Below, piece after piece: positions 1-7,683 of a stretch of DNA of 50,630 nucleotides; the first letter of the stretch is position 1; each line of letters starts with the position of its first letter. The notes beneath the pieces were generated by a model. It made no database searches. It saw nothing but the letters and a program-made list of their open reading frames with translations, and was not told the DNA's origin. The DNA is taken from assembly GCA_903898675.1 (NCBI GenBank), contig CAIUGM010000003.1:1-50630 (forward strand), in the 5' to 3' direction. This DNA comes from an uncultured Verrucomicrobiota bacterium. Lineage in GTDB: Bacteria > Verrucomicrobiota > Verrucomicrobiia > Opitutales > Opitutaceae. Position numbers and translations under genes: made by a program.

Positions 1-504
1 CGGGACAACGGCAGTCCGCTGAACGATCGGTCGGTTGATGCGGTGCTGGCCCAGTACGGCGTCATCCCGCTGAACAGCCCCGCGCATTACCCGCGCTACA
101 ACGGCGCGATTGAACGGGGCATCCGCGAGGTCCAGGAGGCATTGGGCGAGTGCCTCGCCCGGCCCGTGCGGTGGCAGCCTGCGGCGTTGATGCCGTACGT
201 GGTCGCCGTGCAGCATGCCCTAAACTGCAAGCCTCGCCGGGTGCTGCACCAGCACACCGCCTGCGAGGCTTATCATCACCAGCCGCACGCGAAGTACAGC
301 AAGCGCGAGCGGCTGGCTATTTTTGAATGGATACGGATCCACTCAAACGACAGGATACAAAAACTGGAGAGGGTTGATCACCGCAGCGTGCGCGCCGCTT
401 GGCGCCAGGCTGCGGAAACCTGGCTTCGCTGCCAGGGCCTGATCACCGTCTCCCTCAACCAAAAAGTGTTACCCAATTTACCGCGAAAATATGTCCGTGA
501 TTAG
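1..504 (+). CDS. Transposase, rve/DDE integrase core, C-terminal part
   Basis: This is an open frame running in from the window edge, with 167 visible residues. It starts with RDNGSPL, the second-aspartate block of a retroviral-type integrase core (Asp at visible residue 2), followed after 35 residues by the glutamate block YNGAIERGIRE (Glu at residue 38). The D-35-E spacing fits the IS3/IS481-like superfamily. The remaining 120 residues are basic and helical, as usual for the C-terminal part of these enzymes. The protein would cut and join the ends of its own element. The 5' part is missing only because of the window edge. The exact IS family cannot be named without the ends. Confidence 0.8.
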   Translation, partial: RDNGSPLNDRSVDAVLAQYGVIPLNSPAHYPRYNGAIERGIREVQEALGECLARPVRWQPAALMPYVVAVQHALNCKPRRVLHQHTACEAYHHQPHAKYSKRERLAIFEWIRIHSNDRIQKLERVDHRSVRAAWRQAAETWLRCQGLITVSLNQKVLPNLPRKYVRD

Positions 505-516
505 GAAGTACGCACA
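1..516 (+). mobile_element. Right end of a DDE-type insertion sequence
   Basis: The left edge of the window lies inside a transposase gene. The stop codon is at 502-504, and the element probably ends near 516, where the minus strand begins TGTGCGTACTTCC, giving the TGT...ACA end type common in rve-domain insertion sequences. Beyond about 517 the sequence reads in frame with the integrase remnant on the opposite strand, which supports a junction there. The left end is outside the window, so inverted repeats and target duplication cannot be compared. Confidence 0.55.
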
Positions 517-913
517 TCTGTTTTGGACGGTTCGCAGAGCCTGCCCTTAGGCGAATGTCTTCCCAAGCCTGGCGTTGAGCTTCAGCTTCTTGGTAATCGG
601 GAGTGATCAACTTTTGTTGCTTACCGCCCGGGAAGAGTGTTCCGGTGACTCTATAAACCGGTTTCCCCGATCCATTTTGGACCGTAGCGATGGAAATTGG
701 TTTGGAGCGGAGAGCCACCTCCCTCCATTGAAAGCCTTTCAGTTTTGCGCTAGGAAAACTTTGGTTTTTCTCTGCGGAATCATTCGGACGAAGGGAGCGA
801 GCATAGTTGAGGTATGCTCGATCAGTTACGGCGGAAGAAGAACGGCTGTTGCTATCATCATTAACTTCGTTCCCAACAGGCACTTGCAGGCCTGTGCTAG
901 TTGGCGTCCCCAC
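455..913 (-). pseudogene. Remnant of a tRNA-associated site-specific integrase (N-terminal part)
   Basis: The frame starts (GTG at 913) inside the 3' end of tRNA-Glu. It encodes about 130 plausible residues, including KLKGFQWREVALRSKP, KPVYRVTGTLFPGGKQQK and EAEAQRQAWEDIR. This resembles the N-terminal arm of tyrosine recombinases, where a short beta sheet (YRVTG...GGKQQK) is followed by a helix before the core-binding domain. The catalytic domain is absent, because the frame runs into the insertion sequence near 516 and then stops. Its lower GC than its neighbours and its position touching a tRNA gene fit an integrated element whose integrase was destroyed by the IS. The family call rests on pattern similarity only. 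Confidence 0.45.
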
Positions 914-978
914 GGGGATTCGAACCCCGGTTCTCTCCGTGAAAGGGAGGCGTCCTAACCGGGCTAGACGATGGGGAC
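902..978 (-). tRNA. tRNA-Glu (anticodon TTC)
   Basis: The reverse strand from 978 folds as a full cloverleaf. The acceptor stem is GTCCCCA/TGGGGAC, the anticodon loop is CTTTCAC with anticodon TTC, and the T arm is CGGGG-TTCGAAT-CCCCG. The discriminator G and an encoded CCA (902-904) follow. The anticodon stem has one C-A mismatch at its outer pair. The 3' end is overlapped by the integrase remnant frame, the usual arrangement where an element has integrated at the tRNA 3' end. Confidence 0.95.
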
Positions 979-1226
979 CCAGCGCGGAACGGGGACCCTA
1001 CGGGGCACACCCCCTCGCGCAAGGATTTTTTCGATCGGGTAAAAACCGGTCTGGAAAGGCTGATTCAGGCTAAAACGGACCCGGGTTCTGCGGGGATACC
1101 ACAGGTCGAGCTCAGCAACGGCAGCACCCCCGGCCTCCACCTTCCGGTCTCTCAACTTTCAACTCTCAACTGCGGCCGCCGTCACTTCCGACTTTCAAAG
1201 GAACCTCCTCCTGCTACCTGTCGTCC
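979..1226. other. Intergenic region, nothing firm
   Basis: I see no protein-like frame here. The 63-residue minus-strand frame at 964-1155 overlaps the tRNA and has no family-like features. The stretch 1149-1172 contains a short direct repeat of the form CTCAACTTTCAACTCTCAACT, the kind of roughly 10-nt array seen in other spacers of this window. The tRNA promoter should lie here on the minus strand, but I could not assign boxes. Confidence 0.4.
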
Positions 1227-3374
1227 GTGCAGGAGACCAACCCGGCTTCGACCCCCGCCTTGGAATCGGCCTGGCTCGAATTGCCCGACGGCCGGCTCTT
1301 CTGGCTGCCGGGCCGCTGCGCCATCGGCCGGCAGGAGGACAACGACCTCGTGCTGCCGACGAGCGCCCTCTCGCGCCACCACGCCCTGCTGACCGCCGGT
1401 CCCGCCGGCCACACCCTCACCGACCTTCACAGCAGCAACGGCACTTACGTGAACGGCGAACTCGCGAAGCGCCCGGTGCCGCTGCGCGACGGGGACGAGA
1501 TCAAGACCGGCGACCTGGTGCTGCGTTACCGCCGCACGCGCCAGCCCGGGGCCTTGGCGGCACCCGAGGCCGCCCCGGGAGTGACGCGACTCCTGCATGA
1601 CGTCCGGCCCCGCCTCTGCTGGCTGCTCGTGACCGACATCGCGGGTTTCTCGACCCTGAATGAACAGATCGGCAGCGAGGCCGCCCTGGACCGGCTCCGC
1701 GCCTGGATCACGGAGGTCCGGCCGCTGCTGGAGGGTAACGGGGCGCGGATCAACGGCTACATCGGCGACGCAATCTTCGCCTACTGGCCCTGCGATCTTG
1801 CTCCGCCCGCGCAGGTGCTGGCCGCCCTCGAAGAGATGTTCCATGCCGCTGTGCAGAGCCGTACCGCTCAGGCGGGCCTGCAGCCAGGGGCAGGCTGGCG
1901 TGCCGGCGAAGCCGAGAAGCACGGCGCACACGGCGAGGATGACCAGCGGGACGGTCATGACCGCAGAATTTTCGTGCGCGTGTTCGGCCCCGGCGGAGCG
2001 GGGTTGGCCAAAGAAAGTCTCGGCGACGAGGCGGGTCATGTAGAAGGCGGTGAGCACGACGGCGGCGAGGCCGGCGAGCAGCGGCAGGTGGGAGACATCC
2101 CACTCGTGCGCCGCGTGGAGGATCGCCTCCTTGCTCCAGAAACCGGAGAAGAGGAACGGCACGCCCGACAGGGCCATCATGCCGATGGCGAAGGTGACGA
2201 AGGTGACTTTCATCTTGGGACCCAAGCCGCCGAGCTGACGGATGTCCTGTTCGTGGTGCGCCGCATGGATGACCGAACCGGCGCCGAGGAAGAGCAGGGC
2301 CTTGAAGAAGGCGTGCGTCAGCAGGTGGAAGATTGCGGCGGTCCACGAGCCGACGCCAAGGGCCAGCATCATGTAGCCGAGCTGTGAGACGGTGGAGAAG
2401 GCGAGGACGCGCTTGATGTCGTTCTGGCCGCAGGCGATGAGCGCACCCATCAGGGCGGTGATGGCGCCGATGAAGGCGACGACTGTCAGGGCGTGCACCG
2501 GGACGGCGGCCAGCAGGGCGTCGGCGGACATCAGCGGATAGACGCGGGCGACGAGGAACACGCCGGCGGCCACCATCGTGGCGGCGTGGATCAGCGCGCT
2601 GACCGGGGTCGGGCCCTCCATGGCGTCGGGGAGCCAGACGTGCAGGGGGAACTGGCCGGACTTGCCGACGGCGCCGCAGAAGATGAGCAGGCCGATGGCG
2701 GTCGAGACCGCGAGGCCGCAGGAGAGCGTCTGGCCGGCGAGCGAGGCGAGATGGGCGGCCTCCAGCACGCCGTGCCCGCCATCAAAGAAGAGCAGCGAGC
2801 CGGTCGAGTTGTAGAGCCACAGCATGCCGAGCAGCAGGCCGAGGTCGCCGATGCGGGTCGTGATGAAGGCCTTTTTGGCCGCAGCGGCGGCGGACGGTTT
2901 GTGGAACCAGAAGCCGATGAGCAGGTACGAGGCGAGGCCGACGAGTTCCCAGCAGATGAAGAGGAGGAGCAGGCTGTTGGCGACGAGGAGCCCGAGCATC
3001 GCCGCGGCGAACAGGCTCAGGAAGCAGAAGAAACGGGAGAAGTTCGCATCCGCCTTCATGTAGCCGAGGCTGAAGATGAAGATCAGGGTGCCGACGAAGG
3101 TGACCATCACGCACATGAACGCCGTGAGCGGGTCGAGCAGGAAGCCGAGCTGCACGGCGCCGGTGCCGAGGTCGAACCAGGCGAAGTTGTAGGCGGTATG
3201 CGCGGCGGGGTCGCTCAGCGCGCTGTTGAGCGCCAGACAGGACAACACAAACGAGGCGGCCATGGCCAGGATGGCCGCGAACGCCACCGCGCGGTGCCGG
3301 GTGATGGTGCCGATGCCGGCCACGAGCAGCGGCAGCGCGGGGATGAGCCAGAGGGATTCCGCGGTGGAGGTCAT
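1182..3374 (-). CDS. nuoL: NADH-quinone oxidoreductase subunit L (NuoL), C-terminus lost
   Basis: Residues 1 to about 508 are a clear NuoL/ND5 proton-pumping subunit with many membrane helices. Key residues are present: the glutamate in LLFICWELVGLASYLL, the lysine in GKSGQFPLHVWLPDAMEGP, the lysine in HAFFKALLFLGAG and the lysine in SGFWSKEAI. After about SGTALHSGMEHL the frame continues for some 220 residues to the stop at 1182, but these are only the antisense of the FHA/cyclase gene. NuoL normally has about 600-660 residues, so the C-terminal helices and the lateral amphipathic helix are absent. nuoM and nuoN, which usually follow, are not in the window. The ATG at 3374 is 147 nt after nuoK, across a palindromic spacer. 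Confidence 0.85.
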   Translation of the reverse strand: MTSTAESLWLIPALPLLVAGIGTITRHRAVAFAAILAMAASFVLSCLALNSALSDPAAHTAYNFAWFDLGTGAVQLGFLLDPLTAFMCVMVTFVGTLIFIFSLGYMKADANFSRFFCFLSLFAAAMLGLLVANSLLLLFICWELVGLASYLLIGFWFHKPSAAAAAKKAFITTRIGDLGLLLGMLWLYNSTGSLLFFDGGHGVLEAAHLASLAGQTLSCGLAVSTAIGLLIFCGAVGKSGQFPLHVWLPDAMEGPTPVSALIHAATMVAAGVFLVARVYPLMSADALLAAVPVHALTVVAFIGAITALMGALIACGQNDIKRVLAFSTVSQLGYMMLALGVGSWTAAIFHLLTHAFFKALLFLGAGSVIHAAHHEQDIRQLGGLGPKMKVTFVTFAIGMMALSGVPFLFSGFWSKEAILHAAHEWDVSHLPLLAGLAAVVLTAFYMTRLVAETFFGQPRSAGAEHAHENSAVMTVPLVILAVCAVLLGFAGTPACPWLQARLSGTALHSGMEHLFEGGQHLRGRSKIAGPVGEDCVADVAVDPRPVTLQQRPDLRDPGAEPVQGGLAADLFIQGRETRDVGHEQPAEAGPDVMQESRHSRGGLGCRQGPGLARAAVTQHQVAGLDLVPVAQRHRALREFAVHVSAVAAVKVGEGVAGGTGGQQGVVAREGARRQHEVVVLLPADGAAARQPEEPAVGQFEPGRFQGGGRSRVGLLHGRQVAGGGSFESRK
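1227..2387 (+). pseudogene. FHA domain plus class III adenylate/guanylate cyclase, truncated by a junction
   Basis: From the GTG at 1227, residues 16-102 form an FHA phosphothreonine-binding domain (GRQEDNDLVL, SRHH, SSNGTYVNG). Residues about 132-200 begin a class III nucleotide cyclase catalytic domain, with the first metal-binding aspartate block in LLVTDIAGFS (Asp137) and the second in YIGDAIFAYW (Asp181). Similarity ends at about residue 200-210 (positions 1827-1857). The rest of the frame to 2387 is only the antisense of nuoL. The second half of the cyclase is missing, including the transition-state residues, so the product should be inactive. An intact protein would make cAMP or cGMP under control of a phosphopeptide-binding domain. 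The break is either a deletion or an assembly join. Confidence 0.7.
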
Positions 3375-3521
3375 GGGAGGGAACGAACGACGAGAACGCG
3401 CGGGGAAAGATCCAAAGGCCAGGCGCCAAGGCCCAAAGCCGTTCCGGGCACCGGAATGGAGCAGCTGGCTGAACTTGGAGTTGGAACTTTCATTGAAATT
3501 TGGCCCTTGGGATTTGCGATT
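3375..3521 (-). repeat. Imperfect inverted repeat in the nuoK-nuoL spacer
   Basis: This spacer is unusual in an operon whose other genes mostly overlap. Its arms are about 30 nt and run around 3408-3440 (CCAAAGGCCAGGCGCCAAGG...) and 3493-3525 (...TTTGGCCCTTGGGATTTGCG), which are roughly complementary (CCAAGGCCCAAAG against CCCAAGGGCCAAAT). The arms are built of near-repeated 9-11 nt words. I see no coding potential. Confidence 0.45.
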
Positions 3522-3833
3522 TTACCCCCGGAGGGTGTTGGCGTCCTGCAGCCGGATATTCTTCTGGTGGCGGTAGACCGCGATGATCAGGGCGAGGCCG
3601 ACGGCGGCCTCCGCGGCCGCGACGGCGATGGAGAAGAGGACAAAGATCATCCCGTTGGCGGGCGTGGTCGAGGGACCGAAGCGCCAGAAGGCGATGAAGT
3701 TCAGGTTGGCGGCGTTGAGCATCAGCTCGATGCCGAGCAGCACGAGGATGGTGTTGCTCCGGGCGAGGGCGCCGGCAAGGCCGATGCAGAACAGCCCGCT
3801 CGAGATCAGGAGGCAAAGGTGCAGCGGGCTCAT
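3522..3833 (-). CDS. nuoK: NADH-quinone oxidoreductase subunit K (NuoK)
   Basis: This 103-residue protein has three membrane helices and ends in a short soluble tail. It matches NuoK/ND4L in length and motifs: an N-terminal SSGLFCIGLAGAL helix, then NTILVLLGIELMLNAANLNFIAF carrying the conserved membrane glutamate of the second helix, and the third helix EAAVGLALIIAVYRHQ with the second conserved glutamate. It belongs to the membrane arm of complex I and takes part in proton translocation between NuoJ/NuoA and NuoN. The start overlaps the nuoJ stop by 4 nt (ATGA), indicating translational coupling. Confidence 0.95.
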   Translation of the reverse strand: MSPLHLCLLISSGLFCIGLAGALARSNTILVLLGIELMLNAANLNFIAFWRFGPSTTPANGMIFVLFSIAVAAAEAAVGLALIIAVYRHQKNIRLQDANTLRG

Positions 3834-4348
3834 GGGGCGTCCTCCGGTTTGCGCTTCGGGTCGGTGGCGGCGAGGATCGTGGCGCCAAGCAGGGCGACGG
3901 TCAGGATCACGCCCACGATCAGCAGGGCGGCGCCCTGCCGGTGCATGAGTTCCAGGCCGATCTGCCGCACCGAGGTGGCGGGCGCCTCGGCGGCCGTGTG
4001 GTGGAAGCTGGTGGAAAGAATCGCGGCGGCCAGGATGGCACCCAGGCAGGCGGCGGAGAGGATCGCGGTGGCGGCGCGCGCCTTGGTGGCGGGTTCCACC
4101 GGCAGTTCGGCGGAGTGGTTCTGGCGCGTCAGCAGCACGGCGAACAGCACGACCATCGAGATGGCGCCCACGTAGACGAGCACCTGGGCGAAGGCGACGA
4201 ACTCGGCGCCGGCCCAGAGGTAGAACGCCGCGACGCCGGCCCAGCTGACAATCAGCAGCAGGGCGCTGTAGATCAGGTTGCGCAGCAGCATGGCGAGGGC
4301 GGCGGAGCCCAGCATCAGGACGGCGATGAAAATGAGCGCAAGGGTCAT
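3830..4348 (-). CDS. nuoJ: NADH-quinone oxidoreductase subunit J (NuoJ)
   Basis: This 172-residue membrane protein has about five hydrophobic segments. The segment AEFVAFAQVLVYVGAISMVVLFAVLL is the signature NuoJ/ND6 helix, with the pi-bulge-forming tyrosine and glycine (VYVGA) known to matter for proton coupling. The C-terminus is short and charged (DPKRKPEDAP). It sits in the membrane arm beside NuoK and NuoA. It overlaps nuoH upstream and nuoK downstream by 4 nt each. Confidence 0.95.
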   Translation of the reverse strand: MTLALIFIAVLMLGSAALAMLLRNLIYSALLLIVSWAGVAAFYLWAGAEFVAFAQVLVYVGAISMVVLFAVLLTRQNHSAELPVEPATKARAATAILSAACLGAILAAAILSTSFHHTAAEAPATSVRQIGLELMHRQGAALLIVGVILTVALLGATILAATDPKRKPEDAP

Positions 4349-5586
4349 GGCGCGTAGCGGTAGGTGCGCGGGGCGTAGCCGGCGCTGAGGGAGCGACCCA
4401 GGAAGAAGAAGGGCAGGATCACGATCACGAGGGAGACGCCCCAGCGGACCAGCTGCAGCGGGCCGGCCCAGTGGGTCGTCAACACCCAGAATGCGGCGTT
4501 ACCGACATTGAGCAGCGCGAGCGGGACGAGAAATTGCCAGGCCAGCCGGGTGAGCTGGTCGATCCGCAGGCGGAGCAGCGTGCCGCGGACCCAGATGAAG
4601 AACATGATCATGCCGATCAGCTTCATCATGAACCACAGGTACGACGGGATGAATTCCAGGAAGGGGAACGGGGCCTGCCAGCCACCGAGGAAGAGCGTGA
4701 CCCCCAGGCCGCTGAGGGCGGTGAGCCCGAAGTACTCGGCCATGAAGAACAGCGCGTACTTGAAGCCCGAGTATTCCGTGAGGTGGCCGGCGACCAGTTC
4801 GCTCTCGGCCTCGGGCAGATCGAACGGCGAGCGGTTGGATTCGGCCAGCGCGGCGATCAGGAAGATGATGAACCCCGCGAAGCCCCACGGCGTGAAGACA
4901 AACCAGTGCGGGAGGAACCCGAAGATCCAGTAGCCCTGGGACAGCACGATGGCCTTGGTGGAAAGCGTGCCCGTCACGAGGACGACCGGCACGACGGAGA
5001 GGATCAACGGCAGCTCGTAGCTGATGAGCTGGGCGAGGGCGCGCATGGCGGCGAGCAGCGAGTATTTGTTCCGGCTCGACCAGCCGGCCATGAAGATCGC
5101 GAGCTCGGTGGCGGCGCCGGCCGCGAAAAAGTAGAGCAGGGCCGCATCGAGGTCGACCGGGAGGTACTCGCGGCCGAAGGGCAGTACGGCGAACGTCATC
5201 AGCGAGAAGGCGACCACGATGACCGGGGCAAGAAAGTGGAGGAAGTGGTCGGCGGCGGCCGGGACGATATCCTCCTTGGTGAGCGCCTTGACGGCATCGG
5301 CGAACGGCTGGCTGAGGCCGAAGAGCGTGTGCTTGAGGTGCCAGGGCAAGATCGAGAATTTCGGCAGGCCGGTGCGGTTCGGCCCGAGGCGGTTTTGCAG
5401 GCGGGCGAGCAGTTTCCGCTCGGCGATGGTCGTGAAGGCGAAGAACAGGCCGAACACGGCGAGGATCGCCACGACGGTGATCAGGTGGTGCGCCAGCCAT
5501 TGCAGCGGCCCAGGCAGCAGCTGCACGGCCCAGTCGCGCAGTTCGAGGGGCGCGCGCTCCAGGAACGAGTCGGGGGCGGTGGTCAT
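4345..5586 (-). CDS. nuoH: NADH-quinone oxidoreductase subunit H (NuoH)
   Basis: This 413-residue protein with eight or more helices connects the peripheral and membrane arms and forms part of the quinone chamber. Recognisable NuoH blocks are ERKLLARLQNRLGPNRTG (first cytoplasmic loop), QPFADAVKALTKED, the acidic loop ESNRSPFDLPEAESELVAG that faces the quinone site, and the final helices with WVRGTLLRLRIDQL. The N-terminus has about 45 extra residues ahead of the first canonical helix. The start codon overlaps the nuoI stop by 4 nt. Here nuoH follows nuoI, the reverse of the common G-H-I order. Confidence 0.95.
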   Translation of the reverse strand: MTTAPDSFLERAPLELRDWAVQLLPGPLQWLAHHLITVVAILAVFGLFFAFTTIAERKLLARLQNRLGPNRTGLPKFSILPWHLKHTLFGLSQPFADAVKALTKEDIVPAAADHFLHFLAPVIVVAFSLMTFAVLPFGREYLPVDLDAALLYFFAAGAATELAIFMAGWSSRNKYSLLAAMRALAQLISYELPLILSVVPVVLVTGTLSTKAIVLSQGYWIFGFLPHWFVFTPWGFAGFIIFLIAALAESNRSPFDLPEAESELVAGHLTEYSGFKYALFFMAEYFGLTALSGLGVTLFLGGWQAPFPFLEFIPSYLWFMMKLIGMIMFFIWVRGTLLRLRIDQLTRLAWQFLVPLALLNVGNAAFWVLTTHWAGPLQLVRWGVSLVIVILPFFFLGRSLSAGYAPRTYRYAP

Positions 5587-6338
5587 GATGCTGGGTTGGC
5601 GGGCCCGCCTTCGCCCGCCGGGCTACTGCGCGGTTCGTCCTGTGGCTTGGGCACAGGCGAAGTGGCCGGCGCCGCGGGCGCGCTGGCGGGTTGGATCGGT
5701 GTAGCCGGCCTCGGTGAGGCCGGTCCGGGGTCAGCGACCCCGGCTACTGGAACAGATTTTGCCGCAGCGGCGGCGGCCTTGGCGGCCGCGGCGGCTTTCG
5801 CCTTTTCCTCGGCCGCCTTGCGCTCGGTGTTCAGCCGGCCGTCGACCTCGGCGGCCTCGGTCGGGTGGATCTGGTGGTAATAGCTGTTGGGCTTCGCGAG
5901 TTTCTCGCGGGTGAGGAAGAGGTCGTGGAAGCGGTCGGTCGCGGCGATCTCGAACACCTGGTCCATCTTGATCGCGTCGAACGGGCAGACCTCGACGCAG
6001 ATCTGGCAGCTCATGCAGACGGAGGTGTCGATGCCGAAGACCGCGGGGTAGAGCTGGGGCTTGCCGCTGGCGTCGGGCTTCTTGTCCTTGCTCTTCTCGA
6101 TGATGATGCACTGCGGCGGGCATTCCTTCTCGCAAATCTGGCAGGCGACGCAGCGCAGCGTGCCCATCGGGTCCGTGGCGTTCTCGCTGATCAGGAAGGG
6201 AAAGTTGCGGTAGTTCTCCGGCAGCACGGTCCGCTGCTCGGGATACTCGACGGTGACCATCCGCTTCGGGTCATGGTAGCTCCCCACGAAATTCTTCGCG
6301 GTGACGATGAGACCATTGATGATGCCGGAGCCGAGCAT
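5583..6338 (-). CDS. nuoI: NADH-quinone oxidoreductase subunit I (NuoI) with long Ala/Pro tail
   Basis: This 251-residue protein carries the two ferredoxin-type 4Fe-4S motifs of NuoI, CVACQICEKECP and CMSCQICVEVCP, which hold clusters N6a and N6b that pass electrons towards NuoB. Canonical NuoI ends near residue 165. Here about 85 residues follow, first a charged Ala-rich helix (RKAAEEKAKAAAAAKAAAA) and then a Pro/Ala-rich tail. The tail segment VAGVADPGPAS is encoded by a two-hairpin palindrome at 5701-5747, so the tail appears to have grown by insertion of a repeat. The gene lies between nuoD and nuoH, and nuoE, nuoF and nuoG are missing from their usual place. Confidence 0.93.
   Translation of the reverse strand: MLGSGIINGLIVTAKNFVGSYHDPKRMVTVEYPEQRTVLPENYRNFPFLISENATDPMGTLRCVACQICEKECPPQCIIIEKSKDKKPDASGKPQLYPAVFGIDTSVCMSCQICVEVCPFDAIKMDQVFEIAATDRFHDLFLTREKLAKPNSYYHQIHPTEAAEVDGRLNTERKAAEEKAKAAAAAKAAAAAAKSVPVAGVADPGPASPRPATPIQPASAPAAPATSPVPKPQDEPRSSPAGEGGPANPAS
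5701..5747. repeat. GTAG/CTAC-bounded double palindrome inside nuoI
   Basis: GTAG is followed by the palindrome CCGGCCTC-ggt-GAGGCCGG, one T, then the palindrome CCGGGGTC-agc-GACCCCGG and CTAC. Both stems are perfect 8-bp palindromes with 3-nt loops. The unit lies within the nuoI reading frame and encodes part of its C-terminal tail. The layout is that of a REP/BIME element (two hairpins in opposite orientation with GTAG at the outer edge). Confidence 0.85.
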
Positions 6339-6489
6339 GTTCAGGATTTTTGAATTTCGATTCTCGAATTTCGATTTGCCGGATTGCGGGGCGGAAGGGT
6401 CGGGCTGATTCGCGGTCTGGACGCGGCGGCCCGGATTGCGGGGGCGGGGCCGGCAATCAAAAATCCAGAATCGAAAATCGAAAATGTAT
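6339..6489. repeat. Inverted repeat of short AT-rich words in the nuoD-nuoI spacer
   Basis: The arms are at 6346-6380 and 6455-6487. The left arm reads GAATTTCGATTCTCGAATTT and continues GATTTGCCGG. The right arm, reverse-complemented, reads ATTTTCGATTTTCGATTCTG and ends TTGCCGG. Each arm is made of three roughly 10-nt imperfect repeats, and about 75 nt of very GC-rich DNA lies between them. It interrupts an otherwise overlapping operon and could form a long hairpin in the nuo mRNA. No coding sequence is visible. Confidence 0.6.
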
Positions 6490-7683
6490 TCATCGGTCCA
6501 CTTCGCCGAGGACGATGTCGATGCTGCCGAGGATGACGACGGCGTCGGCGATCGTGTGCCCGAGGCACATTTCCTCGAGCAGGGTGAGGTTGATGAGGGA
6601 AGGCGGGCGGACCCGGTAGCGGTACGGGTTGGGCGTGCCGTCGCTGATGAGGTAGAAGCCGAGTTCGCCCTTCGGGCCCTCGAGGCGGCCGTAGGCTTCG
6701 CCGGCCTTGGGCCGGAAGCTGCGGAGCTTCGCCTTCGGGTCCATGATGGGTCCGCCGGGCAGGTCGCGGAAGGCCTGCACCAGGATCTTCACCGACTCGC
6801 GCATTTCCAGAATGCGGAGCATGTAGCGGTCGTAGGTGTCGCCCTGCGCGCCGAGCGGCACGCGGAAGTCGAAGCGCGGGTAGAAGCCGTAGCCGTCGAC
6901 CTTGCGGAGATCGTAGTCGACGCCGCTGGCGCGGAGCACGGGGCCGGTGAGGCCGGCGTTGACCGCGTGGGCGGGGTCGAGGCGGCCGATGCCCTGGGTG
7001 CGGGCGAGCATGATCTCGTTGCCGGTCAGCATCCGCTCGTACTCGTCGAGGAAGCGCGGGAAATTCTCCACCAGCGTGCGGGCGGCGGCGAGCCACTCGG
7101 GGGTGGGGTCGACGCGGCAGCCGCCGAAGCGCTGGTAGTTGCACATCATGCGCGAGCCGCTGAGCGCCTCGAAGAGGTCGATGATCTTCTCGCGCTCGCG
7201 GAAGGCGTAGAGCAGCGGCGTGAACGAGGTGCCGAGGTCGTTGAAGAGGAATCCGACCAGGCAAGCGTGGTTCACGAGCCGCGTGAGTTCCGCCATGATG
7301 ATGCGCAGATACTGGGCGCGGTCGGGCACGGCCTGACCGGAAAGTTTCTCCACCGCGAGGGCGTAGGCCCAGTTGGTGGACATGGAGCACAGGTAGTCGA
7401 GCCGGTCGGTGTAGGGCATCGACCCGAGGTAGGTCGTGTTCTCCGCGATCTTCTCGTGGTTGCGGTGCAGGTAGCCGAAGACCGGCTTGAGCTTCACGAT
7501 CTGCTCGCCGTCCAGCGTCGCCACCATGCGGAAGACGCCGTGGGTCGACGGATGTTGCGGCCCCATCGAGACCTCGAGCAGGTCGCCGTGGAACTGGTCG
7601 TGCACGGCGCGGACCGACGAGCCGCCGGGGTGGCCGAAGGCGGTGAGCTCGGCGTCGAGATCGTTGAAGTCGGAGCAGCTCAT
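6490..7683 (-). CDS. nuoD: NADH-quinone oxidoreductase subunit D (NuoD)
   Basis: This 397-residue protein is the 49-kDa-type subunit that, with NuoB, builds the quinone reduction site. It shows the N-terminal [22 protein letters not shown] block with the quinone-site histidine, [13 protein letters not shown], and the C-terminal [39 protein letters not shown]. The length is normal for a separate NuoD, not a NuoCD fusion. The start overlaps the nuoC stop by 4 nt. Downstream the operon is interrupted by a 151-nt palindromic spacer before nuoI. Confidence 0.96.
   Translation of the reverse strand: MSCSDFNDLDAELTAFGHPGGSSVRAVHDQFHGDLLEVSMGPQHPSTHGVFRMVATLDGEQIVKLKPVFGYLHRNHEKIAENTTYLGSMPYTDRLDYLCSMSTNWAYALAVEKLSGQAVPDRAQYLRIIMAELTRLVNHACLVGFLFNDLGTSFTPLLYAFREREKIIDLFEALSGSRMMCNYQRFGGCRVDPTPEWLAAARTLVENFPRFLDEYERMLTGNEIMLARTQGIGRLDPAHAVNAGLTGPVLRASGVDYDLRKVDGYGFYPRFDFRVPLGAQGDTYDRYMLRILEMRESVKILVQAFRDLPGGPIMDPKAKLRSFRPKAGEAYGRLEGPKGELGFYLISDGTPNPYRYRVRPPSLINLTLLEEMCLGHTIADAVVILGSIDIVLGEVDR

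Noticed and set aside
964-1155. Minus-strand frame upstream of tRNA-Glu as a small protein or structured RNA (SRP RNA considered)
   Set aside because: The frame overlaps the tRNA and has no protein-like pattern; the conserved GGAAG...GCAGC tetraloop region of SRP RNA is absent.
1182-1850. Extra 220 residues at the end of NuoL as a new domain
   Set aside because: They are exactly the antisense of the FHA/cyclase gene, whose plus-strand motifs are clear; a real fusion is not supported.
2493-4175. 560-residue plus-strand frame
   Set aside because: It is the antisense of nuoL, nuoK and nuoJ; its composition (Gly/Arg/Glu/Ala-rich, no domain) is typical of a mirror frame in GC-rich DNA.
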